DNA of 64,000 nucleotides from Afipia sp. (GCA_024707075.1 JANQAK010000003.1:2081112-2145111); one strand, 5' to 3'. Positions 53,941 to 63,680 are shown, numbered from the stretch's first letter. A program made the numbers and translations. The notes: generated by a model from the sequence alone, not told the origin.

Positions 53941-54401
53941 CGCGCAACGTCCACCTTGGCAATCGGCCGGGTGCTGCGCCCGACCGCCGCCGACAGAACC
54001 ATGGTGAAGGCGGATATCTGGATGCGGCTGTTCGAAGCCGTCTCCAACGATCCCGACATGGAATACGCCATGGTCGACGCCACCATCGTCAAGGTCCACC
54101 GACACGGACAGGGCGCAAAAGGGGGACCCAAAGCCAAGCGATCGGCCGCTCGAAAGGCGGCATGACCACCAAAATCCTGCCCCTGACCGACGCGCGCGGC
54201 GCCAAGGTCGTCATCTCCCAGCATCCGCGCCGAGCAAAGCCTCTCGCCATCGATGAGGAGATGTACAAATGGCGGCATCTAATCGAGAACTTCTTCGGCA
54301 AACTGAAGGAATTCAAACGCATCGCAATGCGCGCCGACAAGACCGATCAGAGCTTCGCCTCCATGATCCATCTGGCCGCAACCGTGATAAACTCCCGATG
54401 A
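53941..54401 (+). mobile_element. IS5-type transposase remnant, internally deleted and frameshifted
   Basis: The first frame reads KADIWMRLFEAVSNDPDMEY, then AMVDATIVKVHRHGQGAKGG, typical of IS5-family (IS427-like) transposases with the DATIVK catalytic Asp. After a one-base loss near 54140 the second frame continues AIGRSKGGMTTKILPLTDA. It jumps directly to RGAKVVISQHPRRAKPLAID, skipping the central catalytic part (about 50-60 residues). It ends in the conserved WRHLIENFFGKLKEFKRIAM and SFASMIHLAATVINS. Not functional. IS ends were not identified. Confidence 0.85.
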
Positions 54402-54509
54402 ATCCCAACAGACCCTAGAATATGATTACACGGATGATAGTGAGGACCGCGGGTCACCAGAAGGTACGATCTCAGACTTGGACGTATTTTAAGTAAAAAG
54501 GACGTGATC

Positions 54510-57034
54510 GTGACCGAAAAGCTTCGCTTGGACATTTCGATCCTGCTGCCAGGTACCCCGGACGCCGATGATGCCTGCGTGACGCGGCTGATATCGGCGA
54601 TCCAGGGCCGCGAAGGGATCGAATCGGCCCATGTCGCGCCCGCCGGTCCCGGTGAGCCGGCTCAGCTCTGTATCCACTATGACGTAGAAGTCATACCGCT
54701 TCAGCGCATTCGCGAGTTCGTGGCGAGCGCCGGAGCCAAGCTCACCGAGCGATTCGGCCATGTCCTGTGGGAGGTCGAGGGAATCGCTCACCAGCGAAGG
54801 GCGCGTACGGTCGCTGATCGTCTGCGTGCAATGCCGGGCGTGCTGGAGGCGGAAGTGAGCGCTGGCGGACTGGTGCGTGTCGAGTTCGACCGGACCGGGC
54901 AGAGCTCCGAGCAGGCCATCCGAGATACGCTCGCCAGGATGAGGGTCACGGTGACCGGGCCTATCGCCGCTCGCCGGCCAGCCGCGAAGTCGGAGCGCAT
55001 CGACAAAGATCAAGTGGCCGATGCTCATGCAGGTCATGACCATGGCGAGCACAGCCCCGCAAGGGAGGAGAAGGAGCACGATCACGCGCATGGCGCTCTT
55101 CTCGGGCCCAACACCGAGCTGATCTTCTCCCTCGCATGCGGCGCTCTCCTTGCAATCGGCTTCGCGATCGAGAAGCTCCTGCCCGCGGCCCCCGGCTGGC
55201 TGCCGACCGCCTGCTACGTCGTCGCCTATTTCTTCGGCGGCTTCTACACACTGCGCGAGGCGATCGACAATCTGCGCCTGAAGAAGTTCGAGATCGACAC
55301 GCTAATGCTGGTCGCGGCGGCGGGCGCAGCGGCTCTTGGCGCCTTCGCGGAGGGTGCGCTGCTCCTCTTCCTGTTCAGCCTCGGTCACGCGCTCGAACAC
55401 TACGCGATGGGGCGCGCCAAGCAGGCGATCGAGGCACTCGCCGAGCTTGCCCCCGAACAGCCACCGTGCGCCGCGACGGCGACACCCGCGAAGTGCTGGT
55501 TGAGGACCTCTTGGTCGGGGACGTGGTGGTCGTCCGCCCCAACGAGCGGCTGCCGGCCGACGGCTTCCTCGTCAAAGGGGAGTCCAGCGTCAACCAGGCG
55601 CCCGTGACCGGCGAGAGCATCCCGGTCGACAAACGCCCGGTCGAGGATGCCGCGACGGCGCGCGCCAGGCCCAATTCCGTGGGCTCATCCTCGCGCGTGT
55701 TCGCCGGGACCATTAACGGGGCGGGGGCGATCGAGGTGGAGGTGACGCGCCTGTCGACCGAGACCGCGCTGGCCAAGGTCGTGCAGATGGTCAGCGAGGC
55801 CGAAACGCAAAAATCGCCGACCCAGCGCTTCACCGACAAGTTCGAGCGCATTTTCGTGCCGGCCGTCCTGGTGCTTGCGGTCGTGCTGCTGTTTGCATGG
55901 GCGGTGATCGACGAGCCGTTCAGCGCTAGCTTCTATCGCGCCATGGCGGTACTGGTGGCGGCGAGTCCGTGCGCACTTGCGATCGCAACGCCGAGCGCGG
56001 TGCTGTCCGGCGTGGCGCGCGCGGCGCGGGGCGGCGTGCTGGTGAAGGGCGGCGCGCCGCTGGAGAATCTCGGCTCGCTGAGCGCCATCGCCTTCGACAA
56101 GACCGGCACGCTGACGGAAGGCCGTCCGCGCATTACCGATATCGTGCCTGCGGAAGGCGTCTCGAAAGATGAACTGCTCAGGGTTTCGGTCGCGGTGGAG
56201 CAGCTCAGCGACCATCCGCTCGCCGCCGCGATCGCGCGCGACGGCCGCGAGCGCTTGGGCGGGCGCGACATTCCGGAGGCGCACGATTTGAAAAGCCTCA
56301 CCGGACGCGGCGTAACCGCAACGCTCGACGGCAAGCCGGTCTGGATCGGCAAGGCCGAAATGTTCGGCGTCGACGGCATCGCTCCTCTGGGTAAAGCTTC
56401 AGCGGCTGCGATCGAGAAGCTCCGCGAAGGCGGCCGCACGACGATGGTGGTCCGCCATGGCGACAGGGAGTTGGGCGCGATCGGGCTGATGGACACGCCG
56501 CGCGCCGCAGCCCGCGATGCGCTTGCGCAGCTGCACGCTCTCGGCATCAAGCGGATGATTATGATTTCCGGCGACCACCAGAAGGTCGCCGAGGCGATTG
56601 CCAAGGATGTCGGGCTCGACGAGGCCTGGGGCGACCTGATGCCGGAGGACAAGGTCGAGGCGATCAAGAAGCTGCGCGCCGAGCAAAAGGTCGCCATGGT
56701 CGGCGATGGCGTGAACGACGCGCCGGCAATGGCGAGCGCGACGGTCGGCATCGCGATGGGCGCAGCCGGCTCCGACGTCGCACTGGAGACGGCTGACGTC
56801 GCGCTGATGGCCGACGATCTCAGCCATCTGCCCTTTGCGGTCGGCCTGAGCCGCCATACCCGCGGGATCATCCTCCAGAACGTGTTCATCAGCCTCGGCG
56901 TGGTCGCGCTGCTGGTGCCGGCAACGGTCCTCGGTCTTGGCATCGGTCCAGCGGTGGCGATGCATGAGGGTTCGACATTGATCGTCGTCGTCAACGCGCT
57001 GCGCTTGCTCGCCTATCGGGACAACAGGCGCTAG
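54510..57034 (+). pseudogene. P1B-4-type heavy-metal-transporting ATPase, one frameshift
   Basis: The first frame holds two HMA-like N-terminal folds without CxxC, a His-rich linker (HAGHDHGEHS...EHDHAHG) and the first membrane helices. A base is missing near 55460; adding it continues PEQATVRRDGDTREVLVEDL into the second frame. That frame has TGESIPVDK, the metal-site motif ASPCALAIATPS, phosphorylation motif FDKTGTLTEG, the MVGDGVNDAPAM hinge and a late HEGST. SPC plus HEGST marks the P1B-4 group (Co2+, Fe2+ or Zn2+ export) rather than CPC copper/zinc pumps. GTG at 54510 has AAGGA seven bases upstream. Repaired length is about 841 residues. Confidence 0.88.
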
Positions 57035-57207
57035 CTCTGGGGCCTCTAGCACCGCAGCGCCCTGGCCACGCAATCGGGTAGCTGCAAGGATTATATTATG
57101 CTGCTGCTTTATCGTATTCCAGCTATTGCCGATGTTTGAGGTATGGACCAGCACCGTCATTGGCGCGATTATTGTCTGGTCTCGCAGATCTAGAGAATTG
57201 GGGAACG

Positions 57208-58239
57208 ATGACAGAAGGCCAAAACAACCCGCGACCGGCTCCTCGCTTGATTCTTCCCCTGCCGGGCAACGAAGCCTTTGGACGGGATCTGGCGCAAGAC
57301 GGCCACTGGGAGCTCGGTATTACAGAGACGCGGCGGTTTCCTGATGGAGAGTCCTACGTCCGTATCCGCTCCGATGTAGCGGGCAAGGCGGTCGACCTGG
57401 CTTGCACGCTCGCACGACCGGACGAGGGGTTCTTGCGTCTTATCTTCGCAGCGGACACCGTCCGGACGCTCGGCGCACGAGAGGTCACACTGGTCGCACC
57501 CTATCTCGCGTATATGCGGCAGGACCGCCGTTTCCGGCCGGGCGAAGCGGTAACGTCGAGGAGCTTCGCGCGGCTCATCTCGTCGAGCTTCGACCGGCTG
57601 GTCACCATCGATCCGCATCTGCACCGCTATTCCGCGCTTTCGGAGCTTTACACGATCCCGGTGGATACGCTGCATGCGGCGCCAATGCTGGCAGACTGGA
57701 TTGCTGCCGAAGTCGACAATCCCCTTCTTGTCGGCCCCGATGAAGAGAGCGAGCAATGGGTATCGGCCATCGCCGCGCGCATCGGCTCCCCGCATGCGGT
57801 TCTGCGCAAGACTCGCCGTGGCGACCGCAACGTCGACATCGAATTGCCCGATCTGTCCCAATGGCGGGGCCGCCAGCCGGTGCTGGTCGACGACATCGCC
57901 TCGTCCGGCCACACATTGATCGAAGCTGCCCGCAAACTTCCGCTCCAGGGCTTCGTGCCGCCTGTGGTCGTCGTGGTGCATGGCATTTTTGCCGAAGATT
58001 CCTTTCAGCGCCTTGCACCGTTTTGTAGCCGGATCGTTTCGACCGACTCCGTTCCTCACGAGAGCAATGCCATCGGCCTTGCCCCGCTGATTGCGAGCGC
58101 GATCGGGGCGAACGCCATATCTTCGGCAGATCTCATTCGCAATCGGCGTCCGCCCGAGCCTCTGGATGAGGTAGAACGCGCCGGTTTCGATTCCTTTCCC
58201 GCGAGCGATCCGCCATCCTGGACGGGCGGAGTGCGGTGA
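57208..58239 (+). CDS. Ribose-phosphate pyrophosphokinase-like protein
   Basis: A 343-residue PRPP-synthetase-fold protein. It has the N-terminal PLPGNEAFGRDLAQ and ETRRFPDGESYVRIRSDVAG regions, APYLAYMRQDRRFRPGEAVT (ATP loop), TIDPHLHRYSAL and the PRPP-loop equivalent PVLVDDIASSGHTLIEA. The catalytic-flexible-loop Lys/Arg segment is short (RKTRRGDRNVDI). Sequence divergence from housekeeping Prs suggests a specialised enzyme or an archaeal-type form. It could make PRPP or act in the reverse direction to yield ribose-5-phosphate. First gene of a tight four-gene operon. Confidence 0.85.
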   Translation: MTEGQNNPRPAPRLILPLPGNEAFGRDLAQDGHWELGITETRRFPDGESYVRIRSDVAGKAVDLACTLARPDEGFLRLIFAADTVRTLGAREVTLVAPYLAYMRQDRRFRPGEAVTSRSFARLISSSFDRLVTIDPHLHRYSALSELYTIPVDTLHAAPMLADWIAAEVDNPLLVGPDEESEQWVSAIAARIGSPHAVLRKTRRGDRNVDIELPDLSQWRGRQPVLVDDIASSGHTLIEAARKLPLQGFVPPVVVVVHGIFAEDSFQRLAPFCSRIVSTDSVPHESNAIGLAPLIASAIGANAISSADLIRNRRPPEPLDEVERAGFDSFPASDPPSWTGGVR

Positions 58240-58286
58240 GGAATGCCGGCGCCCGAAAACCGATCCCAAAAAGGGGACGACGCAGC

Positions 58287-60656
58287 ATGAGCAGCACGGC
58301 TCCCAAGATGTTCGAGATTTGGCGCAAGGGGTATGGCACGATTGTCCATCGTGAAGACACGGTCGAGCGCATACTGACGCTGGCTTCGTCAGGCCGCACC
58401 GACCCGCGGCCGCTCTATCGTATGCTGGCGGCCGCCGATCGCCTCACCTCCGCAGCCATGTGGACCGTGGTCCACATGACCTACGCCAAGCGCGTCGATC
58501 TCTCGGGCGCGCCGCTACCGGCGGAAGCTTTCAAGAGCACACCGGAAGGACATACTGGCGGCTCCCTCAACATGGTTCCGGCTTTTGTCGGCTATTTGAC
58601 GGCCAATGCGATCACGGCGACGACGCGCTCCTGGCTGATGGGGCAAGGCCATTGCGTTGCCGCGATTGAGGCCGTCAACGCGCTCACCGGGGATGTCTCA
58701 CCGGCGCAGAAGGGCCGCTACGATCGCAGCGAGAAGGGACTGTCGCAACTGGCCGCCGACTTCTACTCATACAAGATCGGCCCCGACGGCGCCCCTGCTG
58801 TGCCGCTCGGCAGCCACGCGGGACCAAATACCGCTGGGGCGATTTCCGAGGGTGGCTATCTCGGCTTTGCGGAAGTGCAGTATGTACACATGCCGCTTCC
58901 CGGCGAGAGCCTTGTGGCGTTCCTGAGCGACGGCGCATTTGAGGAACAGCGCGGATCGGACTGGACGCCTCGCTGGTGGCGGGCGGAAGATTCGGGCAAT
59001 GTGATCCCCGCCATGATCCTCAATGGGAGACGCATCGAGGAACGTGTCCAGATTGTGCAGCAGGGCGGCGCCGCATGGCTCGCCGATCACCTCAGACTCA
59101 ACGGATTTGACCCCTTCATCATCGATGGCCGCGATCCGGCCGCCTTCGCATGGGCCATTCTGGAAGCCGAGCAGCGACTAAAGTGCTTCGCTGATGGTGG
59201 CGCGCACTCCTATCCGGCGCCTGTTCCTTATGTGATTGCCGAAACGGTTAAAGGGTTCGGCTTCCCAGGAGCCGGGACGAATGCCGCACACAATCTGCCG
59301 CTCGGCACCAATCCCTCTAAGGACGACGCGGCCCGGGCTACCTTCAACGATGCGGCGCGCACGCTGTTCGTGCCGCCGGACGAGATTGAACAAGCCGTCG
59401 CGGCGATCGCCGTCCATGACCAACAGGACCGCGCGCCCGAGAGCCGGCATCCTCTCGCGCTGCGGCGACCGCCGGACCCCGCGCTTCCTGAACCTGATTG
59501 GACCGTGGCGGGCAGCCCGCCCGATTGCGCGATGCACGCGCTCGATCGCTGGTTCGTCCGCGTCGTCGACGCCAACCCGCTCCTTCGACCCCGGGTCGGC
59601 AACCCCGATGAGCTCCGGTCGGATCATATGGGCGCGATCCTCGACAGGTTGCGCCACCGGGTGAACGTCTCCGAGCCCAACGTCGCCGATGCCGTGGATG
59701 GCGCGGTCATTACCGCGCTCAACGAGGAAGCGGTTGCAGGTGCGGCGCTCGCCAACAAGGGAGGCATCAACCTGATCGTCAGCTATGAAGCCTTCGCCAT
59801 GAAGATGCTCGGCGGGCTGCGTCAGGAGATCGTCTTCGCTCGTCGCCAGCGTGAGGTCGGCCAGGAGCCGGGCTGGATATCCGTCCCCGTCGTCGTCACG
59901 TCCCACACCTGGGAGAACTCCAAGAACGAGCAGTCGCATCAGGACCCGACCATCGGCGAGGCGCTGCTCGGCGAAATGTCGGACACCTCGCGGGTGCTGT
60001 TTCCCGTGGATACCAACAGCGCCATGGCGGCCCTGCGAGCCGTCTATCAGGGTCGCGGACAGGTGGCTTGCCTGATCGTGTCGAAGCGCGATATGCCGCA
60101 TCGGCTCGGTAGTGAGGCTGCGCTCAAGTTCATTGCCAACGGCGCCGCTCACGTCGAAGGCGAACTCGATGATATCGAGCTGCAACTCGTTGCCATCGGC
60201 GCCTACCAGCTCGAGGAGGCGCTCAAGGCAGCCCATCGCCTCAGAGCGCGCGGCCGGCGCGTTCTCGTAACCGCACTCTCGGAGCCTGGCCGATTCCGAA
60301 TTCCCCGCGATTCCATCGAAGCCGCCTTCACAGCAAGCGAGAAGGATGTTGCGGCGCTGTTTCCGGCCGGGCTGCCGCGAGTCATCGTGTCTCACACGAG
60401 ACCGGAACCAATGCTCGGCCTGTTGCGGCGCATCGACTCCGGGCCTCAAAGGACTATCGCGCGCGGCTATATCAGCCGGGGCGGCACGCTCGACGTTGCC
60501 GGCATGCTGTTCGCCAATCGCTGCACCTGGGCACATCTGGCGGACGCTGCGGGCACTCTCGCCGGCTGGAAGCGTGACGAGATTCTCTCCGCGACCGAGC
60601 AAGGCGCGCTCGACGGACACGGCGACCCGGCGGCCGTGGCCGCCTTCACATTCTGA
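58287..60656 (+). CDS. Phosphoketolase-like (XFP family) thiamine enzyme
   Basis: About 789 residues from the ATG at 58287; a GTG at 58236 overlapping the previous stop is also possible. It has the N-terminal EGHTGGSLNMVPAFVGYLTA region, LMGQGHCVAAIEAVNALTG, and FLSDGAFEEQRGSDWTPRWW, where XFP enzymes bind thiamine diphosphate. The middle domain has VTSHTWENSKNEQSHQDPTI and the C-domain YISRGGTLDVAGMLFANRCT. Phosphoketolases split xylulose-5-P or fructose-6-P with phosphate into acetyl-P and a shorter sugar phosphate. This one is divergent, so substrate and activity are inferred. Confidence 0.85.
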   Translation: MSSTAPKMFEIWRKGYGTIVHREDTVERILTLASSGRTDPRPLYRMLAAADRLTSAAMWTVVHMTYAKRVDLSGAPLPAEAFKSTPEGHTGGSLNMVPAFVGYLTANAITATTRSWLMGQGHCVAAIEAVNALTGDVSPAQKGRYDRSEKGLSQLAADFYSYKIGPDGAPAVPLGSHAGPNTAGAISEGGYLGFAEVQYVHMPLPGESLVAFLSDGAFEEQRGSDWTPRWWRAEDSGNVIPAMILNGRRIEERVQIVQQGGAAWLADHLRLNGFDPFIIDGRDPAAFAWAILEAEQRLKCFADGGAHSYPAPVPYVIAETVKGFGFPGAGTNAAHNLPLGTNPSKDDAARATFNDAARTLFVPPDEIEQAVAAIAVHDQQDRAPESRHPLALRRPPDPALPEPDWTVAGSPPDCAMHALDRWFVRVVDANPLLRPRVGNPDELRSDHMGAILDRLRHRVNVSEPNVADAVDGAVITALNEEAVAGAALANKGGINLIVSYEAFAMKMLGGLRQEIVFARRQREVGQEPGWISVPVVVTSHTWENSKNEQSHQDPTIGEALLGEMSDTSRVLFPVDTNSAMAALRAVYQGRGQVACLIVSKRDMPHRLGSEAALKFIANGAAHVEGELDDIELQLVAIGAYQLEEALKAAHRLRARGRRVLVTALSEPGRFRIPRDSIEAAFTASEKDVAALFPAGLPRVIVSHTRPEPMLGLLRRIDSGPQRTIARGYISRGGTLDVAGMLFANRCTWAHLADAAGTLAGWKRDEILSATEQGALDGHGDPAAVAAFTF

Positions 60657-60665
60657 AAGTTCTCC

Positions 60666-62024
60666 ATGTTGACTCTGACCTCTCTCGGCGGCGCCGGCAC
60701 TGTCACTGGCTCCAAACATCTCCTCACCAACGGCGGCAAGCGCATCCTGATCGATTGCGGGTTGTTCCAAGGCCTCAAGAACCTTCGCGAGCTGAATTGG
60801 GAACCGTTGCCGGTCGCGCCGTCGAGCATCGATGCCGTCGTCCTGACCCATGCCCATCTGGATCATTCGGGCTACCTGCCCAAGCTGGTGCGTGATGGCT
60901 TTCGTGGCCGCATCTACGCGACCGCGGCGACGCGCGATGTCGCCGAGCTCATCCTCAAGGATAGCGGCTTCCTCAACGAGAAGGACGCCGAGTACGCCAA
61001 CCGGAAGGGGTTCTCCAAACACAAGCCGGCGCTGCCGCTCTACGGCGCTCGTGATGCCGAACGGGCCATGGAGTTCTTCTCGCTTGTTCCTTTCAACACA
61101 GTCACGACGCTCCCAGGTGGTGCGACCGTGAGGTTTCGCTACGCCGGGCACATCCTCGGAGCCGCCAGCGCTGAGATCGAATGGGGCGGCCGCCGCATTG
61201 CCTTTTCAGGGGACCTCGGCCGTTACGGCGATCCAATCTTTCCAGACCCGGCAGCTATCGCCGAAGCAGATTACGTCGTCGTTGAATCGACCTACGGAAA
61301 CCGCCTCCACGATTCTGCGGATCCTACCGAAGCGCTCGGCAGCATCATTGAGCGCACCATCAAGCGCGGTGGCACCGTAGTCATCCCGGCCTTCGCGGTC
61401 GGACGCGCACAGGCGTTGCTCTATCATCTGTGGCGCCTGCAGACCGCTGGCCGCCTTTCGGGCGTCCCGATCTATCTGGACAGCCCGATGGCGATCGAAG
61501 CGACAGGCCTGCTCCACGCCCACCACGACGATCACCACCTGTCCTCTAAAGAATGCGACGCGATCTGCGGCATCGCCACCTACACGCGCGATGTGGAAAG
61601 CTCCAAGTCGATTTCGACCAGCCCCTGGCCCAAGGTCGTGATATCGGCGAGCGGGATGGCGACGGGAGGCCGCGTCCTCCATCACCTCAAGGCTTTCGCG
61701 ACCGATCCCAAGCACACGATTCTGTTCTCGGGGTTCCAGGCCGCTGGAACGCGAGGCCGGGCCATGCTTCAGGGCGCGCGCGACATCAGGATCCATGGTC
61801 AATGGGTCCCGGTTCGGGCGGAAGTCGATGACCTGTCGATGCTGTCGGCACACGCCGATGCCGACGAGCTGATGCGCTGGCTCTCCGGTTTCCGCCGCGC
61901 CCCGTCTCGCGTCTTCATCGTCCATGGCGAGGACGATGCGTCCGAAGCACTGCGCGTTAGGATCAATCGCGAGCTTGAATGGAATGCCACCGTCCCGCGC
62001 CAGGACCGGGTCTTCGACCTATGA
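60666..62024 (+). CDS. Beta-CASP metallo-beta-lactamase-fold hydrolase (RNA-processing exonuclease-like)
   Basis: A 452-residue protein. The zinc motif is LTHAHLDHSGYLPKLVRDG near residue 60. The core is GAASAEIEWGGRRIAFSGDL, and the beta-CASP insert has ESTYGNRLH and VVIPAFAVGRAQALLYHL. The C-terminal RMMBL part has SASGMATGGRVLHHLKAF, then LSAHADADELMRWLSGF and IVHGEDDASEALR. Such bacterial proteins are mostly of unknown substrate (RNA or other). The gene starts ten bases after the phosphoketolase stop and its own stop overlaps the next start (ATGA). Confidence 0.9.
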   Translation: MLTLTSLGGAGTVTGSKHLLTNGGKRILIDCGLFQGLKNLRELNWEPLPVAPSSIDAVVLTHAHLDHSGYLPKLVRDGFRGRIYATAATRDVAELILKDSGFLNEKDAEYANRKGFSKHKPALPLYGARDAERAMEFFSLVPFNTVTTLPGGATVRFRYAGHILGAASAEIEWGGRRIAFSGDLGRYGDPIFPDPAAIAEADYVVVESTYGNRLHDSADPTEALGSIIERTIKRGGTVVIPAFAVGRAQALLYHLWRLQTAGRLSGVPIYLDSPMAIEATGLLHAHHDDHHLSSKECDAICGIATYTRDVESSKSISTSPWPKVVISASGMATGGRVLHHLKAFATDPKHTILFSGFQAAGTRGRAMLQGARDIRIHGQWVPVRAEVDDLSMLSAHADADELMRWLSGFRRAPSRVFIVHGEDDASEALRVRINRELEWNATVPRQDRVFDL

Positions 62025-63550
62025 CGATATCGGATAGTTCCGCTGCTCTTGTCCAACCCACGCACCGGGTGCGACGCTTGCGGCTGCACAGCCAGCACCA
62101 AGCGGTTGTCGTGATGCGCGCAGACTGCCATGTCTGCCGCGCCGAGGGATTCGCGTCGCGCTCCCAGGTGCTCGTCGCCAATGGCAAGCGCCAGGTCCAG
62201 GCGACTCTTTTTCAAGTCGACGGCGAAGCCATGCTGGCCCTCGACGAGATTGGGCTGTCCGAAACCGCCTGGGACCTCCTCGGTGCCGCCGAGGGCGACC
62301 AAGTGAGTGTCTCCCATCCGCCTGCAATGGATTCGCTCGCCGATGTCCGGCGGCGCATCTACGGCAACCGGCTGGACGCCCCTGCCTTCACAGAGATTGT
62401 GAGGGATGTCGTTGCCGGCCGCTACAGCGACGTGCACCTCGCCGCGTTCCTGACGGCGAGCGCGGCTCTGCCACTGGACGAAGAAGAGACGGTCAACCTG
62501 ACCAGGGCCATGGTAGATGTCGGCGACCGCCTGCGCTGGGATGCCTCGATCGTGGTCGACAAGCACTGCATCGGCGGGCTTCCTGGCAACCGCACCACAC
62601 CGATTGTCGTCGCGATCGTCGCCGCGAACGGTCTGGTCATGCCCAAGACCTCCTCGCGTGCGATCACCTCGCCAGCCGGCACGGCCGATATGATGGAAAC
62701 CCTTGCGCCGGTCGATCTCGACATCACGGCTCTCAGGCGCGTGGTGGAGACGGAGGGCGGCTGCATCGCATGGGGCGGAGCGGTTCACCTCAGCCCGGCC
62801 GACGACATCTTCGTGCGCGTGGAGCGCGAACTGGATGTCGATACCGAAGGTCAGCTTATCGCCTCCGTCCTCTCAAAGAAGATCGCCGCAGGATCGACCC
62901 ATGTGGTCATCGACATCCCGGTCGGCGCGACCGCCAAGGTGCGAGGCAAGGACGCGGCCGACCACCTAGCCGAGCGCATGACCGCGGTGGCTGCGCACTT
63001 CAATCTCGCCGCAATCTGCCTTCAAACCGATGGCTCGCAACCCGTCGGCCGCGGCATCGGCCCGGCGCTCGAAGCGTTCGATGTGCTTGCCGTCTTGCAT
63101 AACAAATCGGACGCGCCGGATGATCTACGCCAGCGAGCCGCCCTGCTGGCAGGCGCGGCGCTGGAGATTGGCGGCAAGGCCAGCAAGGGAAGCGGCGCCG
63201 CGCTGGCGCTCACGACGCTCTCCGACGGCCGGGCGTCGAAGAAGTTCGAAGCCATCTGCGAGGCACAGGGTGGAATGCGCACTCCGCCGAAGGCGCTCCA
63301 CGTCTACCCATTGATTGCGCCGCGCGCAGGCAGAATCGTTCATATCAACAATCGCAAGCTCGCCCGGCTTGCCAAGCTCGCCGGAGCGCCCGACGCCAAG
63401 GCCGCTGGCGTCTCCATGGAGGTGCGGCTTGGCGACGAGGTCGACCGAAGTCAGTCGCTCCTTCACGTTCACGCCGAGACGCCTGGAGAAATGGCTTACG
63501 CGCTCGACTATGCGGCACGTGCTGGCGATATTGTTATGGTTGAGCCTTGA
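62021..63550 (+). CDS. Thymidine/AMP phosphorylase-like enzyme (long type)
   Basis: A 509-residue nucleoside-phosphorylase II family protein. An N-terminal extension of about 90 residues (double-psi-barrel-like; VLVANGKRQVQATLFQVDGE) precedes the core, as in archaeal AMP phosphorylase. The core has VVDKHCIGGLPGNRTTPIVV (family signature D-K-H-S/C-x-G-G), PKTSSRAITSPAGTADMMET and SVLSKKIAAGSTHVVIDIPV. It phosphorolyses thymidine or a nucleoside monophosphate. With PRPP-synthetase-like and phosphoketolase-like neighbours it suggests a ribose-phosphate salvage route. ATGA overlap with the MBL gene. Confidence 0.88.
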   Translation: MTISDSSAALVQPTHRVRRLRLHSQHQAVVVMRADCHVCRAEGFASRSQVLVANGKRQVQATLFQVDGEAMLALDEIGLSETAWDLLGAAEGDQVSVSHPPAMDSLADVRRRIYGNRLDAPAFTEIVRDVVAGRYSDVHLAAFLTASAALPLDEEETVNLTRAMVDVGDRLRWDASIVVDKHCIGGLPGNRTTPIVVAIVAANGLVMPKTSSRAITSPAGTADMMETLAPVDLDITALRRVVETEGGCIAWGGAVHLSPADDIFVRVERELDVDTEGQLIASVLSKKIAAGSTHVVIDIPVGATAKVRGKDAADHLAERMTAVAAHFNLAAICLQTDGSQPVGRGIGPALEAFDVLAVLHNKSDAPDDLRQRAALLAGAALEIGGKASKGSGAALALTTLSDGRASKKFEAICEAQGGMRTPPKALHVYPLIAPRAGRIVHINNRKLARLAKLAGAPDAKAAGVSMEVRLGDEVDRSQSLLHVHAETPGEMAYALDYAARAGDIVMVEP

Positions 63551-63666
63551 AATGGCTGCCGGGACCTAGTTTCCTCGCGACGGATAGTCGCAGTTGGACA
63601 GAAGGAAAATTCCGGGAGTTCTAATCGTGCATGATTGCGACCTTTGCTTCAAACGCAAGTGAGTTT

Positions 63667-63680
63667 TTGATTTGAATCAA
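63667..63680 (+). promoter_or_regulatory. FixK/FNR box upstream of the terminal usp gene
   Basis: TTGATTTGAATCAA, a perfect anaerobox, about 130 bases before the usp start and 91 before the short leader frame. Confidence 0.8.

Noticed and set aside
59178..61151. 657-codon open frame on the minus strand
   Set aside because: It lies antisense to the phosphoketolase and MBL genes, has arginine/glutamine/histidine-rich composition typical of GC-rich shadow frames, and no recognisable motif.
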